NCBI RefSeq assembly: GCF_910592395.1
Contig: NC_088308.1
Span: 21,901,501-21,965,500, forward strand
DNA length: 64,000 nucleotides
Reading direction: 5' to 3'
Source of the DNA: Lineus longissimus
Lineage: Eukaryota; Nemertea; Pilidiophora; Heteronemertea; Lineidae
Shown: in pieces, positions 1 to 12,773 of the stretch
Numbering within the stretch: position 1 is the first letter of the stretch
Layout: each line of letters opens with the position of its first letter
The notes under the pieces: generated by a model
Seen by the model: only the letters and a program-made list of their open reading frames with translations
Database searches by the model: none
What the model was told of the DNA's origin: nothing
Translations under genes and position numbers: made by a program

Positions 1-3000
1 GACGCGCCTTTCGCCTCTATCGACCCGACGTGAAGGTTGTGACAGGCAGGAATCACAACTGAGGGGATGGGAACTCGACAGTAGGTATCGAGTAAGCACG
101 AATGGTCTCCAGTCACGAGAGGAACAACTTGAGAGAAATTGCGTGCGGACGGATATAATCCTGGCTACCCATCGTGGATATAGATTGCACACACAGTTCT
201 CTTTCTATTCATGTGAAAAGTTGGCTATTGGTTGGAGGCCATTTTCGCGCCATTGTAATGCTAAAATGCGGCGATGAGTCCCATCGTGAATCACTATGCA
301 AGACGTGGTTAGATGACATGTGCTGGAAGCCTTGCAGAGAAGATGACACTTCGAGAAGTGAGGAACTTTCTTCGAAACGCGAGGGAGTTGAGTCGATATC
401 CTCACTAAAACTGCGAGTTTGCAAAAGTTCCCAATCTAATTACGCGAACAGTCAACGCCTCTTCGCCAATCAACACTCCGGAACATATTTCCAAAATTCG
501 CGACAGATTGGCCTACTCCAAGGGAAGTCTGTGTTTGTTTTTAGATTTGTGGACTTACTATGCATGTTTCAACATACAACACTACAGCATTGGTAACTTC
601 TAAACACACAAGTGCTCCCAATTCTTTTCGTATCACAATACTTCCCATTAGAGTCCTACCTCTGTACAGAGAACGTACACCGAAAAAGTAGCTAATCCCT
701 ATTCTTCGGATTTCTCCTTTTCAAACGTATGAATATCTTTACGAATAACAAATCATTCTGTCAGCGCTCTCAAGCGCCTTTTCCCCGACTCTGAATGGAC
801 CGCGCGCTTGGCGCCATTTACAAATTCAAGAATTGTGATATTTTTGCCAGATGAACTATTGCAGGCAAGAACAGAATTGAAACAAGATTGCTAGCTTCTA
901 AAAGGTCACCTCGCACACCCAGCGTGGGGAAACGACAGCCCAATGTGAGTGTTTAGGTGACGGTGACACGACTCGGTGCCTTATCAAATTGCAAAACAAA
1001 TACATGTAAATCAACTCACTAATAATGATTGTATTTGTTATTCGTCGAAAACATAAGCTAATTACATGGGTGTTACCAGAAACTGCCATCGCGTTTGAAC
1101 TGCATTTTGAATTGAGAACTCTAGTGAGAAATGCTAACATAATATTGAAAGAAGGCATCAGGTTCCGGCAAAGGGAGTGAGAAGATTTCATCGCGTGAAT
1201 ACATGTTCCAGGGCAGCTATCAGACCCTAGTCATGAAGACAATACAAAATGTACAAACATGTACAATGTACCGTCAGTTTGATATCCATCACACTAAAGT
1301 AACGACGCCCATTCATGTAATACGCTAGTTTACCCAAGGAAGATTTATATGATATCCACGGTTTACTCCGTTATATCAGTTGTTTCATTACAACACCCTG
1401 GTTACGCTCATCAAACCCGTGTTCGATATTGAATGGCTGTCGTACTTTCGGCATCACAAAATGACAGGTGACAATTTTTGGTCAAAACATACACATTAAA
1501 AATGCAATGTACACCAAAAAACTAAACGAGAAAAAAAATGTTTCAGAAAATCAGGCAGAAAATCAGGCAGAGAATGCCGTGCGAAGTGGTGTCTTTTTAT
1601 ATTGGCCTGCATACCAAAATAAAGTGATGAAAGTTGCAATATTTTTCTCCCATACAATGTATTTGTATAATAACCTTGACCAAGTGAATATTATCCTGTT
1701 CCGGTCTGCTACTTGAGTGGCTGGCCTTGCCTTGGTAAACCAATAAAGGCCTGCGTGAAGGCTAAGGGCATTTTCCACGCCCTGGCGCTCGAGCGCTCGT
1801 CCGAACAAAATCGGCTAAACCGGGCTAATCCCGCTAAAGAACCGCAAAAACTAAAATTAACTCCGAGGAAACTCAAAAATCCTCTTCATAACTGTTCCTT
1901 ACCGTGATAATTCGCTGCTTCTTTTCCGATTACTTTTATTCCAAAGATGTTAGCTCCTCTTCGCTGCTCCTGTGCGTTTTGTCTTGGTATTCCTCCCCAG
2001 TATTTGGTAAATACCTTTTCCAAGTTTACACCTTTCTTTCCGCAGATGGACTAAAAAGTTCCGCCCTGTTGCTTAGCTCATAATTCCTGCCCAGACTTAG
2101 CCAACTTGTTAATGACAGTCATTACCTTGATACCCTCCAATTAACGCCTTAGACACAATTCGGGTGTCTCCAGGGAGCATTTTGGGCATTTAAGCTAGAA
2201 CGCGCGCTGGGGCCTATCCTACAGCAGGGGAGAAAACAGATTTTAGGTAAAAACACCAAACTGCCAGCCATATGGATAAATAGGATGAAAGTGGTGGTGA
2301 CATTGAAAATTTGCCAGGCATATTACATGTACTTATAAAAGAATGCTATGATCTATGGAAAAAAATTATACCAGGCATGTCATATCCCCAACAAATTACA
2401 TGTACACTGCACTTCAATATCCGCAGCAATGTATTATCATAGAAGAAGAATGTTCCAGTACATTTATTTTTTATTGATCCATGCATTAAAATCTCTGAGT
2501 GTATCCTGCATGAAGACGGCACCATAACCAGTTGCTGTCGATCCTGTTCTTCAAAAAAAAGAAATAATATTTGCAACAATCTATGGCAATAGAGACTTTA
2601 TTGTCGTGTTTTAGTTATAATGTTAAATATACATGTACATGTCAATTGGTATTGCACTCATAAATATAGGTATATGTTAGAGCTTTTGAAAAAGGTTTTT
2701 CGGCCTCGTAGCGGTTTTCGGTAAAATGAAAAAACCCTAATGGTACTAGAGATTCTGAAAAATCTTTGCATCTTAATTCTGTTGGCCGAAAATTTTTTTT
2801 CGAAAGCTCAAAAACCGTTGATTTCTTAAGAACGTAGCTATATACGATGATGATGATGATGGTAGGGTAGACGAGCGTACAACTGTTTTCGAAATTGCTT
2901 TTGAAAGTCGTTTTTGCTCAAATGATTACTTGCGATTGTCAAACATAGAATACATACGGATCTCTTTCACTGAGTGTAATGGCAATTACGTATAACGAAA

Positions 3001-5402
3001 CCAATAAGGGAAATCGCACATCTTTGCTGACCAGAAAATTCCACGGAAGCCCGACAGCGTGAAAGCTTTGGCGTTGAGATGACGTTCTACAGGTCGATGC
3101 AACTTAATACGGTTAATATCGAGTGAAATTAATAGAACTGCAGTAAACACGAATCAATAGCGCGCATACAAGACTGGAAAAATTAACCGAGCGCTAAAAG
3201 CGTTGTAATGTTCCCTTAATGGAAGGAAGAGCAAGAAGCTTAACGGAGAAATTGATAAGACGGATGAATGGGCCGAGACTGTGATGAATGGACGAGTGTA
3301 ATAAAGCAAACAATTGTCGACAAACTTCTCATGAATATATTTGAAAAGAAAAGGTAACTATATCTGTTTTGTGCGTGTAGTTGCATTTGCACCCGATGGG
3401 TAAGGTCATGAAGCATTGAAACCAAAGAAGTAACCACTTTTGGTCAAAGATGTCAATTGAGTGGTCTTGACCGGTGGGGAAATATGAAGATTTACTGGCT
3501 TCAGGGCCTTTCTTCTTGCACTTTACACCACTATAACTCGCTTCCTGGTTCACTTTTGATCATTATTAAACGCGTTTCCTCACTAAAGGTTTTATAAAAT
3601 GGTGTTTAAACAACTGACCTATAGGTATGATTCTGCATTGGATTCCGAGGTGACAGGCAATTTATAAGTAGTTTTAAGTAAAGTTTGCCATGTGACAACG
3701 GCGATTACCTAGAACTTGTATATACTTGTATCAAAGTACTCTCGTTTCACCGATCTGAGATCGCCTGATCGCCTGAAGAGTCCTTGGTCACCAAGGTTTT
3801 TACATCTCTCTTCAATATATACTGCTCCGTCATTATAATGGAGTATAAAACCATGAGAGTCACGATAAAATACACCTAACCGCAACCTACTGAACCATGA
3901 ATGATACTTGCGTGTTGTCCAACAAACACGATGACACTTGCAGCCAGGTGACGAACCCTTGCCATTGATTCCACTCAAAAGGCACCAATTTTTCGCTTGG
4001 TTTCTCAACCATGTTTCTCAGTCATTAGTCCGTCAATACCAAACAACGTCAAATGGAGCGATTGCGCCATGTTAGCCTTCGTTAGACAGAAGTCTAATCG
4101 TGACAGAAGATGAAGTACTCTCAAACAACTCCTTACCCAAAATTAGCCAAACTGAACTTTAAAACATCTTCCTTTCTATCAACTGACAAAAGTGTATTGG
4201 CTTAACTTGGCAGTTGAAAAGTTCAAATTATAATGTCTGCGGCAAAAATTACCAAACTTTGTCGCAGAGTAATTATTTTTCTTTTCGTGAACATGTCCGG
4301 GCGTTTTTCTGATCCTGATAATGACAATGCCATAAGTAATAAATTCTATTGTTATTTTTCAATACCCGGATGTTGTTAAAGATGGACGTGACGTCATTAC
4401 TTCTGTGGTGGTTATTTTGTTATCGGTTAGTCTGGTAATGTCTTTCAATAAATTCATTGAAAAACTCCGGTTCCACGAAGCATTCGTCATAATTTTTTGT
4501 GTGTGTAACACCGTTAAAATGGGACTAAAATGGACGATGAACAACTTTATTTACTAAGGAGAATGTTTGTCCAGAAAAACACACTTTGTGTACGTCCATA
4601 ACTTTGAATATTGCATTGTAATGTTTTTTTATTAAAAGTGAACACACAGAAGAATTGAATAAGCTAATAAGATTTCAAGGGCATTTATTGGTCAAACGTA
4701 CACCATTTCACACATAGCCAGAGTTTGAAATATTCTCGAGTGGCATGGGTAATCTTCATAGATCTGGCATAAGTTGTGTGAGCAAAATAGTAGCCTTTAT
4801 TCTTATTACTTTTACCCCAAAATTTTGATCGAAGATTAATTCATAAATCCGCTTGGATGAAAACAGAGATTTTAAGGCTTTATACATAATGAAAGTACAA
4901 GAGAAGTTATCAAAAGGGATTATCCTTTAAACCCTAAACCCAATTATTTCACTTGTAGTTGTGTATGGATTTATGTACAGTATAATCTGTATGCTTCATT
5001 AAAGCTGGTTGTCAATAAGAGATGGACGTGGCGCCATCTTAAAATACTCCACGCATTTTAAGATGGCGACCCGTTTTTCATCAGCATGCGTAGATGCGAC
5101 CCAAGATGAGACAATTCCCAAGGCAATTCAACCCACAAAACGGCGAGCTGATGCTGAATTTTTCTCACAAGCATTACGTCATAAACCCTCGCCTCAGGCT
5201 CTTCAACTCTTCGGCTCCACCCTCAAGGGTTTGGTATTTCAACATTAGACCCGACGGACGGGTCAATTTCAATTCTAAAATACCTTTTAATCAGTCACTT
5301 ATATTTTCAGACATCAAATTTTCCTTCCATTTTTGCATCTCGCTTTTCTCAGCCCTGACGTCATCAGTCAAGGGGCTTTCAATTTGATGGCAAGGCCATT
5401 CT
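1..5402. other. Intergenic, no supported gene
   Basis: I see no exon chain or recognisable protein family on either strand. Open frames here are short and do not join through splice sites. An open frame runs from base 2 to about 275 on the + strand without a recognisable domain; it could be part of an exon of a gene lying to the left, but nothing supports that. Notable content is a GGTTTT/AAAACC-rich repeat at about 2685-2825, a short GAT run near 2847-2861 and AT-rich DNA. The right end will include the 3' UTR of the caspase gene, which is transcribed leftwards and stops at 5403; its polyadenylation site was not placed. Confidence 0.6.
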
Positions 5403-8400
5403 TTAGTAACTTTTCAGGAAAACCTTCTTGCGCAGTGTTGCATATGGCAACGGATTCTGCTTCCCGACATTTACACTCCTCGGAATTTTCGCGTTTCCTT
5501 CGGCAACTTCCTCATTAACTTTGATCATGATGCTCATAAGGTCATCCCTGAAACAAAAAAAATTAAAAAGATCGTACTGACAGGAAGTTCAGCCATACCT
5601 TCAGGCACGGATGCAGGTCGGAAATGAGGGCCAAAGATAACCAACATTTTCTGAATCGTCCTTGATTTACAGCCAACTGCATAGAAAACAATTCAGATTC
5701 CAAATTGAGTGGGGGGGGGGGGGAAATTTCCTGAAACTGTGCCTACCCTGGAACGCAGAATAACTTGAGTGTGGGAATGGGCATAAGGGTGATGGGGCTG
5801 GGGTTATGATCGATCACCAAAGAAATAGGCCAACTCCAAGACTAGCACACAGCATACATACCTATCACAGTACTTATCTAGCATATCCGTCAACATAGTG
5901 ATGTACCATGATCCATGGGTTTCACTTCGGTATGACTTGAACCCTGGCAGTGTTGAGTACCCAATCAGGAAATCAGTTTCATTTGGTAGAATCAACGTCT
6001 TCATGTTTTTACTATCGTGCCGGAAACCCATCTGTTCTGTAGTTCCTTGGCAAGCTTGGATGAAGAACAGCTTCGGTTTTGCTCGTAGAGTCTTACAGTT
6101 AATACCTTTGAAATGGTAGGTAATATCGCGGATCTCAATTGCTTGACCATCTGTACCATAAATGCATCCTTCTGAGCCGTGCGACAAGATACAAAAGGCT
6201 AAACAGTGGTACTCCGAGTGGTTAACACTAGCAACCTCTTTTACAACGTCTATAATGTCGTCACCTGGAAGGTCCCTGTGCTTTTGAATCTTGAACTTCA
6301 GCTTCGTAAATGTCTTGCAGAGCCTGGCTGAAAAAACAAACCAAACGTTGATGAGTACCAAATGAATACACTATTTTGGGGTTCAAGAAAAAAAAATCAT
6401 GTACAGTATTTATTGTCTTTGTCCGATGTCTTCTCAAACCCAAGCTTGATATACATGTACATGTATCACGAGGCATTCGTATTTACTCATTTAGCCACGT
6501 ACTACATGCGAAATGCGAATTAGATGCGGCTCCTGAAGTTAGGAAAAAGATTTATTGTGTTCGACGGAAAGGTATGATCTGTCAGTCGTGACCATTCACT
6601 TTAGAAGAGAATTACAGAACGTACAAAGCATCTCCAAACTGTCATTGATAACGCCGTAATTACGAAGTGATGTACTTGTATCAAAAACAAATGACGGAAG
6701 TGCTCTTCAGAGAATGTTTTCTCTGAAAGGGGGTACTAACCTTCGTCACGATCACTCCCTAGTCGATTCTCCAACTTTGTCCCATCTTCACCTGGGTGGA
6801 ATTCCATGTTATTAATGATGACACACAGTCCTCGGGGGTTTGATGTGATCGTATAACATGGGAGTTCCTCAAGTTCCATCTTCTTCGTCCCCAGTAGTTG
6901 GTTAGCACTGCTCTCAAGTTTCACAGAGGATGCATCGCCACCCGATTCTCGAGAAGAGCTGGTATAAGTGGTATCTGTCAGGCCACTGTTTTCCCTTTGC
7001 CATTCCATGGACGGAGAACCACGGCCACCTTCAATAGGTTGGGAAGAGCTGGTTTGTGACTGGCCTCTCTGATCATGGCCATTTTGCCGTTCGACAGACG
7101 ATAGCTCACCACTATCTGTTGACTGGGAAGGTTCGGCCTCTGACTGTGCATCAAGAACTATCGGTAGTTTGATGGACGACGAATCACCTTCAGTTTCTGC
7201 ATGTTCATCAAGACAACTCGGTAGCTTTGCGGAAGATGGCTCACCACTTGGTTGTTGGGAAAGTTCGGTCTCTGCCTGTTCATCAAGAAAAATCGGTAGT
7301 TCCATAGACGACGAATCACCTTCAGACTGTTGGGTTGAATAGGCAGGTGCCTGCTCAAAATTACTGGTCTGTAGTTTCATAGACGACGAATCACCACCAG
7401 CAGGCTGGGCGGGACTGGTCTGTGCCTGCCCAAAATTACTGGTCTGTAGTTTCATAGACGACGAATCACCACCAGCAGGCTGGGCGGGACTGGTCTGTAC
7501 CTGTTCAAAATTACCAGTTTGTAGTTTCATAGACGACGAATCGCCACCAGTAGGTTGGACAGGACTGGTCTGTGCCTGTTCAAAATAACCATTCTGTAGT
7601 TTCATAGACGACGAATCGCCACCAGCAGGCTGTGCTGGACTGGTCTGTGCCTGTTCAAAATTACCAGTTTGTAGTTTCATAGACGACGAATCACCACCAG
7701 TAGGTTGGACAGGACTGGTCTGTGCCTGTTCAAAATTACTGGTCTGTAGTTTCATAGACGACGAATCGCCACCAGTAGGTTGGACAGGACTGGTCTGTGC
7801 CTGTTCAAAATTACTGGTTTGTAGTTTCATAGACGACGAATCACCACCAGCAGGCTGGGCGGGACTGGTCTGTGCCTGTTCAAAATTACCAGTCTGTAGT
7901 TTCATAGACGACGAATCACCACCAGTAGGTTGGACAGGACTGGTCTGTGCCTGTTCAAAATTACCAGTCTGTAGTTTCATAGACGACGAATCACCACCAG
8001 TAGGTTGGACAGGACTGGTCTGTGCCTGTTCAAAATAACCAGTCTGTAGTTTCATATACGACGAATCGCCACCAGTAGGTTGGACAGGACTGGCCTGTGC
8101 CTGTTCAAAGTTACTGCTCTGTAGTTTCATAGACGACGAATCGCCACCAGCAGGCTGTGCTGGACTGGTCTGTGCCTGTTCAAAATTACCAGTCCGTAGT
8201 TTCATAGACGACGAATCACCACCAGTAGGTTGGGCATTACTGCCGTGTGCCTGTTCAAAATGACTGCTCTGTAGTTTCATAGACGACGAATTGCCTCCAG
8301 CAGGTTTGGCATGACTGGCCTGTGCTTGTTCAAAATTACCAGTCTGTAGTTTCACAGACGACGAATTGCCACCAGCAGGTTTGGCATGACTGGCCTGTGC

Positions 8401-10139
8401 CTGTTCAAAATTACCGGTCTGTAGTTTCATAGACGACGAATTGCCACCAGCAGGCTGGGCATGACTGGTCTGTGCCTGTTCAAAATTACCAGTCTGTAGT
8501 TTCATAGACGACGAATTGCCACCAGCAGGCTGGGCATGACTGGTTTGTGCCTGTTCAAAATTACCAGTCTGTAGTTTCATCGACGACGAATCACCACCAG
8601 TAGGTTGGGCATGACTGGCCTGTGCCTGTTCAAAATGCATGTTCGGTAGTTTTGTAAACATTGAATTACCACCGGTAGGCTGGTTCGGGCTCATCTGTGC
8701 CTCTTCAAATTGACTGCTCTGTAGTTTCATCGACATTGAATCGCCACCAGTAGGTTTGGCATGACTGGCCTGTGCCTGTTCAAAATTACCAGTCTGTAGT
8801 TTCATAGACGACGAATCACCACCAGTTGCCCGGGCAGGGCTGGTTTGTGCCTGTTTAAAATTACCGCTCTCTAGTTCCGTAGATGATCGATCACAGTTGG
8901 ATAATGGATAATGCAGCTGTGATTGGTATGTGCTGGTCTCAGCGGCTGGATTTGAATGACATCTCATATATGATTCTTGAGAAGGGGGAACCGGTGTCAG
9001 TTCAAGACTCCTAGACTGTGTGGACTCGCTCTCGCCCTGTCTTGGATAGCCAATATACGGGATCGATGCTTGAGTGCCAAACTTGGGGATGGAATCTTCA
9101 TCGTCTGGTTGAACAGATTCTCCTAAATTTCTTCTTGGTTGCTTGCCTAGAACAAAAAGAGACATGTCAGATCAATAAAAACGACCTTGGCTTATCTGAC
9201 TTGTTGATGTATGATATATAAGGATATGTGGTACACAATGTAGAAATTCATGTTCATGTACGTTCTTGGAGTAGTGTTGTCACTCTGCAGTTAACATCTC
9301 TCCCAGATGCTGTCCAGACCTTTGCCTCGAATGTGTTTGCTGTGGCTTATCTTTCATATGTGCAAGTGACATTTTAGCAAAAAGCTTGAAATAAGCTAAA
9401 CCATTGAGTCTATAAAACATCCTACTAACCTAATATTATGTTTATTTTGTCCTCATATACTGCAACTGCTTCAATTTGCATTACTTTTCCCATCCTTTGC
9501 AGACACTTGATGATAAATTCATAGTCACCAAGTTTAATATGTTGTCTCCTGTAATGCAAGCACACGGGTGAAAATGATAACATTATGTCAATGAAAAAAC
9601 ACAAAAATTTTTTTCTACAGTTACCGCAGTCGTGTTGATATCATGTTATGTCAAACATTATGACCTCAACCCTTTGGCCGACACATATTCAAAATTATCA
9701 TTTTCAAATTCCCATGACTGTCTGGTCTTAAGCCTCTAGTTTTGGGAGGACGTGGTAAGGCAAATTGGGGTTAATAAGACAAGAGCCCTTGATTAGTCAA
9801 CGTCCAAGATTTTCTCTAGAAGCCTTAATATAAAGGCATTCATTAGCCGCAGTGCCAGCTCTGTTTATTGATACACGCCAATGACTCTGTTTATATTGAT
9901 ACACGCCAATGACAAATGGAGTAACGAATAGCTTTCTTTGAAATCCTTCCATCAACTTACTGTTCGAGCTCTTGCCAAACCTTTTCAAAGGTCTTGCATT
10001 TCTCTAAGTAGTAGGGTTGGATGGCTTTGAAAAATCCAATTTCATCCTTGAAACTCTCGAGTTCCTCCTTTTTAAGTTCACCCTTCAGGTAGAAAATAAG
10101 ATCTACCTGCAACTCCAAGCCTGGTGGGATGTCAGACAT
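5403..10139 (-). CDS. DED-containing caspase-8-like initiator caspase, copy A (complete)
   Basis: Five coding exons join in phase: 9961-10139, 9430-9548, 6741-9146, 5862-6327 and 5403-5547, giving 1104 residues. Exons 1-2 (about residues 8-98) form a six-helix death-effector-like fold, with an EELESFKDE stretch and a FEKVWQELEQ helix. Exon 3 encodes a hydrophilic linker of about 20 repeats of 25 residues (GGDSSSMKLQTGNFEQAQ-like), then the start of the protease domain (PRGLCVIINN). Exon 4 carries the catalytic His in LSHGSEG (about 951), the catalytic Cys in QACQG (about 994) and the S1-pocket SYR. Exon 5 is the p10 end with TLRKKVF. QACQG, SYR and FFIQ match caspase-8/10 rather than executioners, which usually have QACRG. 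The family is activated by dimerisation on adaptor platforms and triggers apoptosis. The linker is far longer than in known caspase-8, so the protein is over twice the usual length. The start is the first ATG of a DED exon that ends in a GTAAGT donor. Confidence 0.93.
7268..8880 (-). repeat. 75-bp coding minisatellite in caspase copy A exon 3
   Basis: About 20 head-to-tail copies of a 75-bp unit keep the caspase frame and encode 25-residue repeats with core GGDSSSMKLQTGNFEQAQ and a variable TSPVQPT or SHAKPA end. Neighbouring units differ by a few bases, and blocks of variants alternate, as expected from slippage or unequal exchange. At the C-terminal side the unit changes into a related form (MELPIFLDEQAETE, KLPSCLDEHAETE) that is amplified as a 132-bp unit in copies B and C. 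The sequence is Ser/Gln/Gly-rich with regular acidic and amide residues, and is probably disordered. Confidence 0.9.
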
Positions 10140-12773
10140 TGTTGGTCGGAATCTCTTGAAAATGAAAAAGAAATTGTACCGTTTTTGCCCCTAACCTCGC
10201 AATCAAAAGAATTCAAACCTACATTATACATACACAAAGCCCGCTCGCACGAAGGTCTAAATTCCAGTTATTTTACTGGCTTTTCAAAGGTCTTGATGAC
10301 ATCGTCCCCACAAAACATATTTCATGGGGGTCATTAGGCCTAATCCAGCAACGGCAAATACACGTAATGGAAAATATAAGGAATAGCATTCCGCGACGTT
10401 ACTATTTATAGCTCACAAGGTCATTTGAATAAGATATTGATGACGTTTTAGTCACGTGACAGTCGGACATCGACACTTATTTCTACGCATTTGAGCTTAT
10501 TTCAAAGTCAATTATCTTTGACCCTGCATTGTTTTTAGCATGAATGATACCATAGAGTCAGAGAGAGAAATATTCAGAACAATTATGTAGTATTTCCAAC
10601 ACTCGGACATGTGCCAGATTGAATCTAACTGCCCTGGTTAGAAAGCCTGAATCCATTACAAAACCGCATGTTTGTCCGACATTGCCTGTAATTCAGCCAT
10701 GGGGAAATAGAGGGCAGCAGCTGCAGTGACCTCATTATCGCGGAATGCTATTGGATACAATGAGAAGAACGCCAGAGCTGGCAACAAAAAGTGTCAGTGT
10801 GGTTTACATGTATTTCTTCAGCAAACACTGCGAATAGCTGCTGTACAGTTAGTTGTCTAAATCAATAGTTCGAGGTTTTCATCGATTTTTCATTGCACGC
10901 ACACGGTATATAAACTAATCTTCCGGTAACCGTCAATGGCCACAGAGAATCTTTACATGATAAGATGCATGAGAAATTATTCCCTCCCCTTGAAATACCG
11001 ATGACCGTCCCATAGTCCGAAGGTGCGTTGGTCCGAAGACCCGCTAGTCCGAAAAGTACACTATAAAATTACTTTAAAAAAGATCCCGCTAGTCTTATTT
11101 TCCGCTTTTCCGGAATCAGGGAAAAGATCTACTAATCTGAAATAAAAAAATTTGACCCGCTCATCCGAAATCAGGGAGAAAAGCCGCTAATCCGAAAAAT
11201 ACACTGTCATTTGAAAGAAGTACATATTTTTTAATGACTCTGATGATTATTTTATGGTGAGAAAGCTGGCTTAGTGTCATATATATTACCGAACTTTCAG
11301 GATTGGGCCTACATAAATCATGAGTCGTCCTCAATTCGCATCAAACATATCATAGACGATATGCTCAGGCATACATGATATATCCAGATATTTCAACAAT
11401 GACTGGCATATTAGCTGGAATGGCGGTTTCCCAGAATTAGGACAGTCTGGTAGGCATTATACTAAGTGCCGATAGTCCTACCTCTCGACCTTGTGTATAC
11501 AGGAAGAGTGGGAAATACATAGGGTCAGTATTTAACAAATCCTGCATAGAAGAATGCACAGAATTTAGACAGGGTTTCACATAGTGCAATCATAATGTCA
11601 CCCTGTGGGATGATGTCCTGTATACAGAACTACTGTATAGACATACAGAACATCACCCAGGGTGACATTCTGCGTCACGGCCAACGATCACCCTTACACT
11701 CCGGACGCGGTGGACTGGCTTCGACCCTCACCACATGACAGCATGAACGGGATGACGAAATGGACTGCCCCGGGAGTCTCATATCACCCAAGCCGGGAGA
11801 TATTTTGCCTCCCTGCTGCATGACGTTCAGCAACACCCAGACCCTTATCACTTAATGAAGGCAATAAACGGACGTAGTGAAAGGAATTACTTACAGCAGC
11901 GTTGAGATATTCAATTTTTGGCTTGCTTCGAACCACTTATAGTGTAAAACGATAATATTAACGCGGAAATGTCAAATGGGAATTCCCCATGACGCATGCG
12001 AAGCGCGCGTCATCTGCGAACACGACGAGTAACGACCAGACCGATTTGGGAGGGAAAATTGATGATTTGAGTGCCTGTGCAGCAATATTGCATTGTTGAG
12101 AGGCGAAAAAACGTCGGATAACCAATATATATTTTTCTATTTTCAAACTCTACATACGATTAGAAATGGATCCATGTGATAATCTCATTGCTTTTATTGA
12201 TCGGCGATAAATATTGAAAACTCGATTTCCAACAGCGGTAAATAATAAAATATCTCTGGCACCATAGAATCCCCCCTCCCCCCAACATCCCCAAGTTGGC
12301 ACCCAGCTCTGTTCGTCGGCCGGTCCCTCATAAGAAGTAGTATAAGTACAATGATGAGAATGTTTTGGTCAGGAATAAAAAATAAAGGTTGAATCTAAAA
12401 ATTGACGTCCCCTTCCTTAAGGAGACATTTGCTGCTAACGCATGCTAACAGTGTACATGTACGTATTTGAATAAGTGACCGTCGACAAATAAAATCCAGC
12501 GCAATGGGGCCCAAGCGACCGGGTCTATTTGTATTTTTTGAAGTTATGTTAACAATATACATACTGGCCAACGATAAACAAACTTCCCTTAAGTTAATGT
12601 AACGGTTAACCATTTAATGAATAGGGGTACTTCTAGTTTAATTCACTGTCAAACTTGCCACATTGAACGTTCTCTCATGTTGATAATCTCCTACCCGAAT
12701 TTCCCTTCCCGTCGCAACCAAAACGCCGAGGTGTGAAACAGGTCTGAATTTCGTAAACGGAATAGTAGCAACC
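10140..12773. promoter_or_regulatory. Divergent intergenic region between caspase A and Ly6 A
   Basis: About 2.6 kb separates the caspase start (leftward) from the Ly6 start (rightward), so the two genes are head to head and both promoters must lie here. I could not place a convincing TATA box for either. Contents seen: an imperfect hairpin at 11594-11669 and a run of degenerate CCGCTAGTCCGAAA-type motifs at about 11010-11200 that looks like old repeat DNA. The same region is present at 26853-29497 beside copy C. It is absent beside copy B, where only about 40 bp of exon 1 flank remain. Confidence 0.55.
11594..11669. repeat. Imperfect hairpin (copy at 28316-28391)
   Basis: AATGTCACCCTGTGGGATGA on the left pairs with CATCACCCAGGGTGACATT on the right after a 3-base indel. 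The arms are about 28 bp around a short loop containing a CTGTATA repeat. The structure is kept in both segmental copies. It may be a small fold-back transposon remnant; no function is evident. Confidence 0.6.

Noticed and set aside
3709-4008. Minus-strand 99-residue frame with several cysteines
   Set aside because: It has no recognisable family, signal peptide, splice partners or repeat copy; frames of this length occur by chance.
7268-8880. CRISPR-like array of regularly spaced repeats
   Set aside because: The 75-bp units are contiguous, carry no spacers and are translated in frame within a eukaryotic exon.
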